A DNA stretch of 64,000 bases from Geobacter sp. OR-1. GTDB taxonomy: Bacteria > Desulfobacterota > Desulfuromonadia > Geobacterales > DSM-12255. A model generated the notes under the pieces. The model was not told the origin of the DNA. It ran no database searches and worked only from the letters and a program-made list of their open reading frames with translations. Positions 54,175 through 62,504 of this stretch are shown here, in pieces (the stretch's first letter is position 1; the number at the start of each line of letters is the position of its first letter). The translations under genes and the position numbers were made by a program. The DNA lies in assembly GCF_000813145.1 (NCBI RefSeq), contig NZ_BAZF01000019.1, positions 17,902 through 81,901 of the forward strand. The letters are read 5' to 3'.

Positions 54175-54402
54175 TCATCCCTCCACTATGTCAGGATCTC
54201 CAAGATCTTCTGAGATCAGTTTCAGCTGCTCAAGGGCGCTCTCCAGGTCTTCCATGATGTCCCTGAGGATGACGCCCGGCGCCGGGAGATTGGCGTGACA
54301 TGGGAAACTCCTGTGAGTTCGTGCAAAAAATGCAACAACTGAAATCAGCTTGAGTTCGTGGCCGGTAAAAGCAACTTCCCCAGTTTTTGCTATCAGCGGC
54401 AG
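54175..54402 (-). pseudogene. Degraded gene remnant upstream of the HIT gene
   Basis: An open frame of 75 codons without a usual start reads LPLIAKTGEVAFTGHELKLI near its beginning and ends EDLGDPDIVEG with the stop four bases before the HIT ATG. The helical DIMEDLESALEQLKLI part looks protein-like. It is probably the remaining C-terminus of a lost gene. A peptide starting at ATG 54255 is also possible. Family not recognised. Confidence 0.35.
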
Positions 54403-54455
54403 TTATCCGGAAATTCCGAATAGCTGTAAGCACGTGGAAGCCTGATCCGGCAATT

Positions 54456-54638
54456 TCACGGCTTGATATAGGCGTTCAGGCCGATGGTAACCGGCTTGCC
54501 GTCAACCATGACCTCGGAGACGGCGTTTCCCCGTGTGCTGGCGACGACCAGAGTCTTGCCGGAAGCTGATGGTGTTGGTTTCTCCAGATCTATTTCTATG
54601 CAGAGTTTGTTGCCTTTGATTTCTACGGTCATCGCCAT
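54456..54638 (-). CDS. Small conserved-looking 60-residue protein, unknown
   Basis: ATG 54638 with GGAGT upstream opens MAMTVEIKGNKLCIEIDLEK and continues with KTLVVASTRGNAV and an end LNAYIKP. It is beta-rich and soluble. The family is not characterised to my knowledge. A fragment copy of its start is found at 53665. It lies in the same direction as the HIT and four-helix-bundle genes. Confidence 0.6.
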   Translation of the reverse strand: MAMTVEIKGNKLCIEIDLEKPTPSASGKTLVVASTRGNAVSEVMVDGKPVTIGLNAYIKP

Positions 54639-54755
54639 GGATAACACTCCTTTTTCATTTTGTTGATGATGGCCTGCCAGGATTTGGTGAATTCCGTATG
54701 ATGCCCCCCAAATCCCTGATGGAGGCAAATTGATTGATGGAGGTGATGAGATCCG

Positions 54756-55535
54756 TCATTGCTCAATGCTTCTGATCCCGGTGCACTCCGGATACCCGGT
54801 GCAGCCCCAGAAAGACTCGCCTGCGTGGGATCCGGTCTTGGCAGTACGCTGCCGCATCGGCTTAGCGCACTTCGGGCAGCTTGGGGTTTCTTTTTTATCA
54901 GACAAGTCCGACTTGTCCGACCCGTCCGACAATGCCTCCCTGACTTCCAGCCTGGCTCTGGTCATCCGCTCACGCAAGCCGCCTTGAGCGAGGAACTCCT
55001 GTTCCAGTTGCCTGATCTGCCTGCTGAGCAGGCTGCTCGCCTGGTTGATCAGGCAGATAAGGGTGTTGGCAACCACCTCGGCCGAGGCGGTGCGAAAGGC
55101 GTAGATGTCGGACTTACAAGCCTTATTGTCTGCCGAGTCAGACCGGTCAGACCGGTCCGACTTATAAGGCAAGTCAGACTTGTCCGACAAATAAAGACTC
55201 CTGACTCTTTTCGCCTCCGGCGCATCCATCCCCCACTGGCACAAACCTCGCTGGCGGAGAAAATCCTCATAGTCGAGCAGCAGCTCACCCAGACTGGCGC
55301 GGGCCACATTGGTCAGTTTCACCTCGGTTTCCTTGGAAGTGGCCGAAGCCAGACTCCCCTCGGCGATGTTCTGCACGCCGCTCCGGGCCGCCTGCACCAT
55401 CTGGTCATTGGTGCGGGAGCGCTTGTCGATAAAGCGGTCGCAGAAGATCACCGTACCGTCATAGGCAAGCTGGGCCGTCTGAAAGCTGCGCAGCTTGCGG
55501 AAACCGCCATGCTGAGGGATAAAGCCTGTTGTCAT
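54756..55535 (-). CDS. Four-helix-bundle protein with Ser-Asp repeats and C-terminal zinc finger
   Basis: The 259-residue protein has a four-helix-bundle domain (residues about 15-105, with TNDQMVQAARSGVQNIAEGS, as in the S23/Avd-like group), then two Ser-Asp linkers (SDKSDLPYKSDRSDRSD near 117-133 and SDGSDKSDLSDK near 202) separated by a second helical part, and a C-terminal topoisomerase-type zinc finger (CPKCAKPM, CTGYPECTG). The Ser-Asp tracts come from repeated GTCCGAC DNA. Four-helix suffix proteins have been noted in many genomes, but function is unknown. Confidence 0.7.
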   Translation of the reverse strand: MTTGFIPQHGGFRKLRSFQTAQLAYDGTVIFCDRFIDKRSRTNDQMVQAARSGVQNIAEGSLASATSKETEVKLTNVARASLGELLLDYEDFLRQRGLCQWGMDAPEAKRVRSLYLSDKSDLPYKSDRSDRSDSADNKACKSDIYAFRTASAEVVANTLICLINQASSLLSRQIRQLEQEFLAQGGLRERMTRARLEVREALSDGSDKSDLSDKKETPSCPKCAKPMRQRTAKTGSHAGESFWGCTGYPECTGIRSIEQ

Positions 55536-55824
55536 ATCAGCAATCCCCCCCGGTCATAACTAAGCCACGGCCTGCTCGACGATGGTATCGGCGAGGTGGA
55601 TTTGGGTGGTTTGGGCGGGGCCTTGCGCTTGGTCGCGTCAGACTACGTCGCGCCGGGAGCGCGGTTGTGGGAGGCGATTTAACGTAACCTTGTTCCGCAC
55701 ATGAAATAGTTGACATGAGTTAAATATACTGCCCCTAGAATTATTTACCGGATAATTTCGCAATTAAGTATCATGTCCCCGGAACCGTAAGAATCACCCA
55801 CCCCGCCGATTATCCTCAAACATC
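55536..55824. other. 289 bp region with gene remnants
   Basis: On the minus strand a short frame ending at about 55562 reads PAQTTQIHLADTIVEQAVA before its stop, as if it were the C-terminus of a lost gene upstream of the four-helix gene. The rest (55681-55824) is AT-rich without a clear gene. Confidence 0.35.
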
Positions 55825-58230
55825 TTACCCCAGCACCGCCACCAACTCGCCAACCACCCGTAAGTCCTCTGCCTGCTCCTCGCTCAAGACAATCGACTCG
55901 TACCCAGGCAGGTAACTGTCCGGCCGCAGCATGATCGACGAGTGACGCCACGTACCATCAACGAGATTCTCCTTCGTACTCTCATAGATCTTCACGGTGT
56001 AATGGCCGCTGGTGTCGGTATCATCAATCTCCCGGTGCGAAGCAAGAACAACCTTGCCGTTCCGTGAGCCGGCCGTAGCGTTGCGGAACAGACACCATGA
56101 CCCGTTCGGAATGCGCCGGTTCATCGACTCCCCCACCACCTGGGCCACGAATAGCCCCCTCCGTGGTCGGAATTCTTCCGGCAGTTCCACCCACTCGCAG
56201 TCGCCAATCTGCTGCTCGTCACTGAACCCACCAGCGGCGATCTTGAGGTCGTAGAGGGGCACGCAGTTCTCATACGGCCGCGCAACCTTCGACTCCAGAA
56301 GGCGGAACGGCATGACCGCTGCAACCTCTTCATGTGCCGGCATCACCGGCTTCTCGGTGAGCGTCTCCGCTTCCGGGCCGGTCTGCATCCGCTCGGCGAA
56401 GAAGCAGCGTGTTTCCTCATCGACAAAATAGACGTAACACCCCTTCTGGCCACGGGTCATGAGGGTCCGGTAAGTATTCTTGATGATAGCGTCAAGCCGC
56501 GCCTGGCCAACCTCGACATCGTCCTTGACCAGCTTCTTCCACCCCTGGATCGACTTGTCCATGCGCGACCGCTCGGCCGGCCGGGACAGCACGTTGCCGT
56601 CGCGCACAACGAGGTCCGGCCCGACGATGACGCCGATGTAGTCAACCTCCAGCCCCTGGCAGGTATGGATGCAGCCCACTTCGCTGACAGATTCGGGCTT
56701 GATGATCCAGGCCTGGCCGTCCGTCTCCAGGTTCCATGTCGACTTGTAGTCGCCGATGACGATGTCCTTCAGCAGCGGCGTTTTCTTGCTGATCCAGTCC
56801 CAACAGTAGCCGGCCACCATCCGGGCCTTATTGTTTCTCTTGTTCTTGGTACGAATCAGGTCGTGTAGTTCTGCCGGGCTGTCGACGATGCGGAAGTCAT
56901 ACTCACGGGTATCAAGCATTTCGTTGGCCGTCTCCCGGATCTGCAGGGTGTTGTCGAGCCATGCCAGGTAGCCGTTAGAGCCGTTGCAGCGGAACTGGGA
57001 TTCCAGGCTCACTTCTACCACCTCTGCCCCGAGTTTCCTTGCCCAGGTGCGGATCGTCTCCTTGTCGCCGATATCCTTCAGGGTCACCTTCTGGTCTTCG
57101 TCGATGAAAAACACGCTCAGCCTGCTGGCGCTGATGATCTCCTTGATCTGGTTCTCCCCCAGGTGGCTGAACATGCCGGACTTCTCGTTCAGCCGGTGCG
57201 CCTCGTCCACTATGAGGCAACCGTATGTGTTGGGTGGAACCGCATGGTAAGAGCCAGAACCGGAGAACATATTGGAAATGTGAGTTTTCTTGAAATGACC
57301 GGTGAGCTTGGCCTCGTAGACGAGTCGAGGGGCCGAGTTGCGGGTGACATACTGAACGACGTGTTCCTGCTCTGTGAGCGCCACCAGGAGATTGATCGCC
57401 AGGACCGACTTGCCGGTGCCCGGCCCACCCTCAACGATCAGGACTTTTTTGTCCCGCTCGGAAGTCTTCTTCGCCAGCATTTTCGCCTTTTCGAACACCA
57501 CCTTCTGGTCGTCGATCAGGACAAATTCCCGGTTGCCGCGCAGCATTGACGCCAACTCGTCGGCCAGATTCTTGGATGGCTTGATCTTGCCGTGCTCGAT
57601 CCGGTACATGATCCGGGTCGTGTCTCCGTACCTGACGTGGGTCTTGATGAACTGCTGCAGTTTCAGAGCGTCGGGCTTGAGGAAGATTGGTGCCCGCTTG
57701 ATGTGGTCACTATAGAACTGGTTAGTGATTACCCCGTCATCTTCATAGTTGTGCAGGTAGGCGCAAGGGTACAAACCGATATGCTCTTCCTGGACGGTCT
57801 GGTTGAAATCTTCAAGGAGGCGTTTATAGGACCAGGCCTGGTACGATGGGTGAAGGGTTTCGACAGGGCCGTGTTTGAAGCGGGTGATGACGACAGCGTC
57901 GCTCTGGGTAAGCTCAGCCTTCTGCCACTGCTTCAGTTCAACCAGGATGGCCGCTTCGCACCGGTCCCTGTCCCGGCCGGTAAGGATGAAATCGATGCGT
58001 TTGGATGTTTGCGGAAGGTGGTACTCGATGGCGACGCCAGCGTCGTGGGGAATGTCGTCGTCTCTCAGAACCCGCTCCATGTACTCCAGCGAGTTCTTCC
58101 AAGATTGGATCTCCGGCTTGCCAGTTGTCTTTCCAGTAGCAGATTCGAAGGCACCGAGAATGATACCGTCGATATCATTTGTCATGACGTCTTCTTGAAA
58201 CCTGGCTTTGGTGGCGGAATAGACGATCAA
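55825..58230 (-). CDS. PD-(D/E)xK-like/DUF2075 ATPase/S24 peptidase fusion protein
   Basis: The 801-residue protein starts at TTG 58230 with AGGGG upstream. Residues 68-102 hold RIDFILTG and ILVELKQW, a D...ExK pattern like a PD-(D/E)xK nuclease. Residues 240-605 are the DUF2075 (COG3410) helicase-like ATPase: Walker A GGPGTGKS (268-275), DEAH (342-345), RTLMTRGQKGCYVYF as motif VI. The C-terminus (about 650-801) is a LexA/S24-type peptidase with AAGG at 665-668 as a possible cleavage site, the Ser702 nucleophile in GESMNRRIPNG and Lys747 in YTVKIYE. This combination suggests a damage-triggered, nuclease-linked stress or anti-phage protein; it is inferred, not known. It follows a MazG-like gene by 28 bases. 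Confidence 0.75.
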   Translation of the reverse strand: MIVYSATKARFQEDVMTNDIDGIILGAFESATGKTTGKPEIQSWKNSLEYMERVLRDDDIPHDAGVAIEYHLPQTSKRIDFILTGRDRDRCEAAILVELKQWQKAELTQSDAVVITRFKHGPVETLHPSYQAWSYKRLLEDFNQTVQEEHIGLYPCAYLHNYEDDGVITNQFYSDHIKRAPIFLKPDALKLQQFIKTHVRYGDTTRIMYRIEHGKIKPSKNLADELASMLRGNREFVLIDDQKVVFEKAKMLAKKTSERDKKVLIVEGGPGTGKSVLAINLLVALTEQEHVVQYVTRNSAPRLVYEAKLTGHFKKTHISNMFSGSGSYHAVPPNTYGCLIVDEAHRLNEKSGMFSHLGENQIKEIISASRLSVFFIDEDQKVTLKDIGDKETIRTWARKLGAEVVEVSLESQFRCNGSNGYLAWLDNTLQIRETANEMLDTREYDFRIVDSPAELHDLIRTKNKRNNKARMVAGYCWDWISKKTPLLKDIVIGDYKSTWNLETDGQAWIIKPESVSEVGCIHTCQGLEVDYIGVIVGPDLVVRDGNVLSRPAERSRMDKSIQGWKKLVKDDVEVGQARLDAIIKNTYRTLMTRGQKGCYVYFVDEETRCFFAERMQTGPEAETLTEKPVMPAHEEVAAVMPFRLLESKVARPYENCVPLYDLKIAAGGFSDEQQIGDCEWVELPEEFRPRRGLFVAQVVGESMNRRIPNGSWCLFRNATAGSRNGKVVLASHREIDDTDTSGHYTVKIYESTKENLVDGTWRHSSIMLRPDSYLPGYESIVLSEEQAEDLRVVGELVAVLG

Positions 58231-58258
58231 GCGCTGCCCCTGAGATTGAGAATTTTAC

Positions 58259-58621
58259 TTACAGCTTCGTGTACTTCGTGTTTTTCCCTTTTGCCTTCTC
58301 GATGGGATATTTTCGTTCGCTCTTCGCGATCTTCCTGTGCAGGGCCGCCGCCAGATCGACCTCGAACCGTTGGGAAAACCTTAGCAGGAAAAAGAGGACA
58401 TCAGCAAGTTCATCCTCGATCTCCTCCCTGATGTGCGGGTCGTTTAATAGGGCCAGTGCCTGCTCGTCCGACTGAAAGCGGAAATGCTCCAGAAGCTCTG
58501 ATGCCTCGGTAATGACCCCGATGGCCAGATCCTTGGGGCCGTGGAACTGGTCCCAGTCACGGGCTTCGCAGAAAGCTTTTACTCTCATCATCAGATCTTG
58601 AAGAGATTTATCATCGATCAT
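58259..58621 (-). CDS. MazG-like nucleotide pyrophosphohydrolase
   Basis: ATG 58621 has AAGGA upstream; an earlier in-frame ATG at 58684 runs through a hairpin and is rejected. The 120-residue protein has the MazG-like all-alpha NTP pyrophosphohydrolase pattern: AIGVITEASELLEHF near residue 34 and REEIEDELADVLFFLLR near 66, whose Glu/Asp residues bind Mg. It hydrolyses (d)NTPs to NMPs. It is the first gene of a two-gene unit with the DUF2075-S24 protein. Confidence 0.82.
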   Translation of the reverse strand: MIDDKSLQDLMMRVKAFCEARDWDQFHGPKDLAIGVITEASELLEHFRFQSDEQALALLNDPHIREEIEDELADVLFFLLRFSQRFEVDLAAALHRKIAKSERKYPIEKAKGKNTKYTKL

Positions 58622-59029
58622 ATATAATCCTTGAACAATACGTAAAAAAGCCGCCTGCGGCGTCTTTGCGCCACACGCGGCCATTATCTGCTACTTCTTA
58701 AAGCATTCATGAGGAACTATGCCTCCAATCACAATACAGTACAATGATATCAGCTTAATACACCCCTGAGCCCGCACCTGTCAATGGAAAGCTCGAATAT
58801 GACCCCCCTTCCCCTGCAGATAAATGCGCCGTTACAATGGGCCGATAAGGCCATGCCAACTGCTCATCAACAAAAACTAGAGAAAAGCTCTCAGGACATA
58901 GTGGCCACCACAAATTGCATCTTGCAATTTCATGAAAAAGAGCAAAGCTAATAGAAGGGTTAATTACTTCACAACCGCGAGCCAAATTGAATTGAGAAGT
59001 CTAATCACCATCTGAATGTAGGAGAGCCT
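58622..59029. other. 408 bp divergent intergenic region
   Basis: The region between the mazG-like and SOUL genes is AT-rich. A hairpin GCCG-CCTG-CGGC (58650-58661) with six T on the minus strand lies in the mazG leader. AGGAGA at about 59019 serves the SOUL gene. No other gene is visible. Confidence 0.5.
58644..58661 (-). terminator. Intrinsic terminator/attenuator in the mazG-like leader
   Basis: On the minus strand GCCG AGGC... forms a small stem, GCCG/CGGC, followed by TTTTTT. An alternative GGCG/CGCC pairing upstream shares bases with it. Confidence 0.4.
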
Positions 59030-59653
59030 GTGAAACCTGTATGGCTACTGCTGGTGGTAACGCTTCTTACTGGAGCACGGGCAATGGCAATTGAAGAGAC
59101 ACCCTACACCGTGATTAAAGCGTCCGGAATATTCGAGGTGCGGGACTACGAGCCGCACATCCTTGCCGAGACACTGGTTGACGGCACTCTTGAAGATGCC
59201 GGCAACAAGGCCTTCAGGCGGCTCTTCAACTACATATCCGGTGCCAATCGCTCCCGCAGTTCCATTGCCATGACGGCCCCGGTATCTCAGGAGTCATCCG
59301 GGGAAAAGATCACCATGACTGCTCCGGTGAGTCAGCAAGCGTCAGCGGGGAAATGGGCTGTCAGCTTCATGATGCCGGCCAGCTATACTCTGGCAACGCT
59401 GCCTGTTCCTGACGACAGCAGCATAACCCTTCGCCAGGTGCCGGCCCGACGTATGGCTGCTGTTCGTTATTCCGGAACATGGAGCGAGAAGAACTACCTC
59501 GACTATAAGCAACGACTGGAAAACTGGATTGGTGAAAACGGATTCGAGATCAGTGGCGAACCAGTGTGGGCCCGCTACAATCCGCCATTTACACTATGGT
59601 TTCTGCGCCGCAATGAGATATTGATACCTGTAGTTAAACGTCCAGCGTCATGA
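59030..59653 (+). CDS. SOUL family haem-binding protein
   Basis: GTG 59030 follows AGGAGA. The 207-residue protein has a signal peptide (LLLVVTLLTGARAMA) and the SOUL/HBP fold pattern: ETPYTVIKASGIFEVRDYEP, FRRLFNYISGAN, IAMTAPVSQESSGEKITMTA and MRR-like core strands ending WARYNPPFTLWFLRRNEI. SOUL proteins bind haem or tetrapyrroles weakly; in bacteria the role is unknown. It is exported here. Glutathione peroxidase follows at once. Confidence 0.9.
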   Translation: MKPVWLLLVVTLLTGARAMAIEETPYTVIKASGIFEVRDYEPHILAETLVDGTLEDAGNKAFRRLFNYISGANRSRSSIAMTAPVSQESSGEKITMTAPVSQQASAGKWAVSFMMPASYTLATLPVPDDSSITLRQVPARRMAAVRYSGTWSEKNYLDYKQRLENWIGENGFEISGEPVWARYNPPFTLWFLRRNEILIPVVKRPAS

Positions 59654-59667
59654 CCAGGAGCGCCACC

Positions 59668-60162
59668 ATGCCCGACATATATGATTTTCAGGTGCAAACT
59701 GCCAGCGGGGAGTTCAAAAGTATGGCCGAATACCGCGGTCAGGTCATGCTGATCGTCAACACAGCCAGCAAGTGCGGCTTTACCCCGCAGTACCAGGGGC
59801 TTGAAGCGCTGTACCGAAAGTACGCCTCCCAGGGGTTTGTCGTGCTCGGGTTCCCCTGCAATCAGTTTGGCGCGCAGGAACCGGGCGATATTGCAGAAAT
59901 ACAAAACTTCTGTTCGCTCACCTATGACGTGACATTCCCCCTGTTCGCCAAGATCGATGTCAACGGCTCCGATGCCGCACCGCTGTTTCAGTATCTGAAG
60001 TCTGCCGCGAAAGGGGTGCTGGGGAGTGAGGCGATCAAATGGAATTTCACCAAGTTCCTTGTCGATCGCCACGGCACGGTACTTGAGCGGTACGCACCAG
60101 CGACCGCGCCGGAAAGCCTGGAAAAGGATATCGAAGCGGCGCTATGCCCTGTTGACCTGTGA
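59668..60162 (+). CDS. Glutathione peroxidase (cysteine type)
   Basis: ATG 59668 has AGGAG eight bases upstream; an ATG at 59650 overlapping the SOUL stop is less likely. The 164-residue protein has VNTASKCGFTPQYQGLE with peroxidatic Cys replacing Sec, GFPCNQFGAQEPG with the Gln of the tetrad, and KWNFTKFLVDRHG with the Trp. It reduces peroxides in the cytoplasm using thiols, perhaps thioredoxin. Its 3' end overlaps the convergent GIY-YIG gene by 21 bases. Confidence 0.93.
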   Translation: MPDIYDFQVQTASGEFKSMAEYRGQVMLIVNTASKCGFTPQYQGLEALYRKYASQGFVVLGFPCNQFGAQEPGDIAEIQNFCSLTYDVTFPLFAKIDVNGSDAAPLFQYLKSAAKGVLGSEAIKWNFTKFLVDRHGTVLERYAPATAPESLEKDIEAALCPVDL

Positions 60163-60396
60163 TACGAGAAGCCCCTTGTCTGTTCGATTCATAGCCTTGA
60201 TCCGGGATTCTCGCCTGGCCGCTGAAGAGCGGGTATGGTCCTTTTCGAGATAAACCACTTTCAAAGGCTGCCGCCCACGAAAATACTTGGCTCCTTTTTC
60301 GGTCTCATGTTGGTGGAACCTCTTCTCAATATCCGTTGTAATCCCCGTATAGAGTGTGTTGTCCGAACAGAGGATGATATAGACTTGCCATTTCAT
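60142..60396 (-). CDS. GIY-YIG nuclease domain protein
   Basis: The 84-residue protein is a single GIY-YIG domain: VYIILCSDNTLYTGITTDIE with the Tyr pair and the Arg in RFHQHE, then RRESRIKAMNRTDKG. This is the short UPF0213/YhbQ type, whose biological role is unclear. It begins four bases inside the preceding lolA-like gene (ATGA at 60393-60396), suggesting coupling, and overlaps gpx. Confidence 0.85.
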   Translation of the reverse strand: MKWQVYIILCSDNTLYTGITTDIEKRFHQHETEKGAKYFRGRQPLKVVYLEKDHTRSSAARRESRIKAMNRTDKGLLVSQVNRA

Positions 60397-61151
60397 TGAT
60401 ATGTACCCATCCCAGGTGCAAACATCTCTTTGGGGATATCACTATTGACCTGCAGTTCAGATAAAGAAATGACCGAAAGCTTCATATTGCCGGCATAATT
60501 GACCAAACGGTGCGGGAACAGCACCTTGCCGACCCGCCTGAAATCCTCATATACGGTGGAAAGTTCACTGGAGCCCATCCCCATGTTGAAATCCGCCGCA
60601 ACCCGCGCGATCAGGTGTGTTTCCGGATCGATGAAGACCCGGAGCTGCGGAGCCCCCTTCACCTCAACATGCAGCAGGTCGTATGGTTTCCCCTGATACT
60701 CTTTCCGCCCCTGGTAGCTGACGCCATAGCTCCTGTCGGCAAGCCCCATCGGCAGGTCGAGATAACCGTACTGGTAGTGCATTGACTGGATGGTTACCGG
60801 TCTGGCCTCCCTGAGCGCTTCTGTGCTCCCCTGCCACCCCCGCATGCCGTCGAGCACCCGCACTTCGCCTCCCTGGTCAGGCATGATCTCGATCCGGAGT
60901 TTCTGCGGTCGCGCATAGTAACGGGCATATGCTCCCTGTTTGTCCTTCATGAAGTCAACAATACTCCCCTTGGCAACCACGGACCTTACCTTTGCGACCT
61001 CCTGTTCCCCTCCGTAGGCAGCAAAAACCGCTGCCACGATACGATTCAGTTGGCCGGAAGCCGCTTCCTCAGCCTGGCAAACCGAAGAGAGCATGGCTGT
61101 GAGCAGTCCGGCAGCAAGTGCAGTTCGCACTATGGTTTTCAGGTGACGCAT
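60393..61151 (-). CDS. Exported LolA-like lipoprotein-sorting family protein
   Basis: ATG 61151 with GGAGG upstream gives 252 residues with a signal peptide cleaved near SSVCQAEEA. The rest has the incomplete beta-barrel pattern of the LolA/LolB-like or MucB-like family (KLRIEIMPDQGGEVRVLDG, IDPETHLIARV, SSELSTVYEDFRRVGKVLFP). Members carry lipids or lipoproteins in the periplasm; exact role unknown. It precedes the GIY-YIG gene. Confidence 0.7.
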   Translation of the reverse strand: MRHLKTIVRTALAAGLLTAMLSSVCQAEEAASGQLNRIVAAVFAAYGGEQEVAKVRSVVAKGSIVDFMKDKQGAYARYYARPQKLRIEIMPDQGGEVRVLDGMRGWQGSTEALREARPVTIQSMHYQYGYLDLPMGLADRSYGVSYQGRKEYQGKPYDLLHVEVKGAPQLRVFIDPETHLIARVAADFNMGMGSSELSTVYEDFRRVGKVLFPHRLVNYAGNMKLSVISLSELQVNSDIPKEMFAPGMGTYQ

Positions 61152-61168
61152 ATTCGTCCTCCTTATAA

Positions 61169-62086
61169 TCAAGGGTTGCGGCCGATCCACGCAGCACCGA
61201 AAACTCCCGCAGAATCTCCCAACCGGTTTTTCAGGATCGGGGTGCGGAGATCGTTGTGGAAGGCATAGTGCCGCACCCGGTCGATGCCGACTGTGAAGAT
61301 CTCGTCAATATTCGAGAGTCCCCCTCCCAGCACAACAGCATCGGGATCGAGCGTGGAGATCAGTCCCCCGAGACAGCGCCCGAAGTCATCCAGGAACCGT
61401 TCAAAGGCCATACTGCAGCGGGGATCGCCAGAACGTGCCTTGATTACGATCTGATCCATTGATAAACGCATGTCATGCTCGCGGCAGTAGGCATTCTCCA
61501 CACCGGAACCGCTGATGAGAGTTTCAACGCATCCACGGTTGCCGCAATAACATTCAGCACCTTGCGGATCTACGGAGTAATGTCCCCACTCACCGGAGAT
61601 CCGGTGTGGTCCTTCGCGTACGACTCCATTGTAACATATCCCGCCGCCGCACCCGGTCCCCATGATCACCCCGAAGACCAGACCATACCCCTGACCTGCC
61701 CCGCTTACACACTCGGCGAGAGTGAAGCAGTCGGCATCGTTCCTGACCTGTACTGGATGACCGAGCATTAGTTCCAGATCTGTCTTGAGCGGTTTGCCGA
61801 TGAGGCAGGTAGAGTTTGCGTTGCGAACGAGACCGGTATTATCGTCAAGCGAGCCGGGGATACCCACCCCTACGGTAAAGGTTTCATCCGGGCCGAGCTG
61901 TGCAACCGCATGATCGACCATACCGGCAACAGCCGCCAGGATGGCTCGGTAACCTTCCTCTCGTGGCGTGGGCATCCGTTCGCGGAAGAGCACCGCACCA
62001 TCCGGTGAGATCAGGATCATCTCGATCTTGGTCCCGCCCAGGTCGATGCCGATGGCAACCCCTCTGTCTCGTGCTGAATCAGTCAT
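61169..62086 (-). CDS. ROK family sugar kinase
   Basis: ATG 62086 gives 305 residues. The ATP-binding IGIDLGGTKIEMILISPDG starts the protein; the zinc motif of the ROK family is CYCGNRGCVETLISG near residue 170, and the catalytic Asp is in VRNDADCFTLAE. It likely phosphorylates a hexose or N-acetyl sugar; the substrate is unresolved. No sugar transport genes are adjacent. It is divergent from the toxin-antitoxin genes. Confidence 0.88.
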   Translation of the reverse strand: MTDSARDRGVAIGIDLGGTKIEMILISPDGAVLFRERMPTPREEGYRAILAAVAGMVDHAVAQLGPDETFTVGVGIPGSLDDNTGLVRNANSTCLIGKPLKTDLELMLGHPVQVRNDADCFTLAECVSGAGQGYGLVFGVIMGTGCGGGICYNGVVREGPHRISGEWGHYSVDPQGAECYCGNRGCVETLISGSGVENAYCREHDMRLSMDQIVIKARSGDPRCSMAFERFLDDFGRCLGGLISTLDPDAVVLGGGLSNIDEIFTVGIDRVRHYAFHNDLRTPILKNRLGDSAGVFGAAWIGRNP

Positions 62087-62162
62087 GTCGCTATCCCTCT
62101 GCCTGCCTCTCCGCACCTGCAAAAACTTGGAATCAGGTATTCTGTGAGCAGTAAAAATCATT

Positions 62163-62212
62163 TTGACAGATTGCTATTTAGTGTTTAATGTAGTGCTCAA
62201 TAAAGCATTAAA
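62163..62212 (+). promoter_or_regulatory. Toxin-antitoxin promoter with operator
   Basis: TTGACA (62163-62168) and TAATGT (62186-62191) are spaced by 17 bases. TTTAATG (62184-62190) and CATTAAA (62206-62212) form an inverted repeat over the -10 region, a likely autoregulatory site for the antitoxin. Confidence 0.65.
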
Positions 62213-62225
62213 TGAGAGGTATTCC

Positions 62226-62504
62226 ATGTCCATCAGTCTCGCAGAAGACATTCGCTCAGTTACCGACCTTAAACGTCATACCCGGGAAATTCTTGATCAC
62301 GTTCACAAGTCCGGACGGCCTACTGTGCTTACGGTCAATGGCCGGGCCGATTCGGTCATTATCGATGCCAAAGTCTACGAAAAGCAGCTGAAGGCGATGA
62401 ACCTCGCCCGCTTGATCTCCGAAGCAGAAACACAAGTGGCGAGCGGCCAGACTCGCTCGGCCCGCGCCTTTCTGACAGAGTTCAAGAATGCGCGGAACAT
62501 ATAA
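62226..62504 (+). CDS. Type II antitoxin, Phd/YefM family
   Basis: The 92-residue protein, ATG 62226 with GAGGT upstream, has the Phd N-terminal DNA-binding pattern: SVTDLKRHTREILDHVHKSG, PTVLTVNGRADSVIIDAKVY. The C-terminal segment should wrap around the toxin. It overlaps the toxin gene by 17 bases and represses the shared promoter by inference. Confidence 0.9.
   Translation: MSISLAEDIRSVTDLKRHTREILDHVHKSGRPTVLTVNGRADSVIIDAKVYEKQLKAMNLARLISEAETQVASGQTRSARAFLTEFKNARNI

Noticed and set aside
58952..58971. GGTT...AACC symmetry as a LexA box near the mazG-like gene
   Set aside because: It lies far from the promoter and lacks the internal pattern of the LexA site described for Geobacter.
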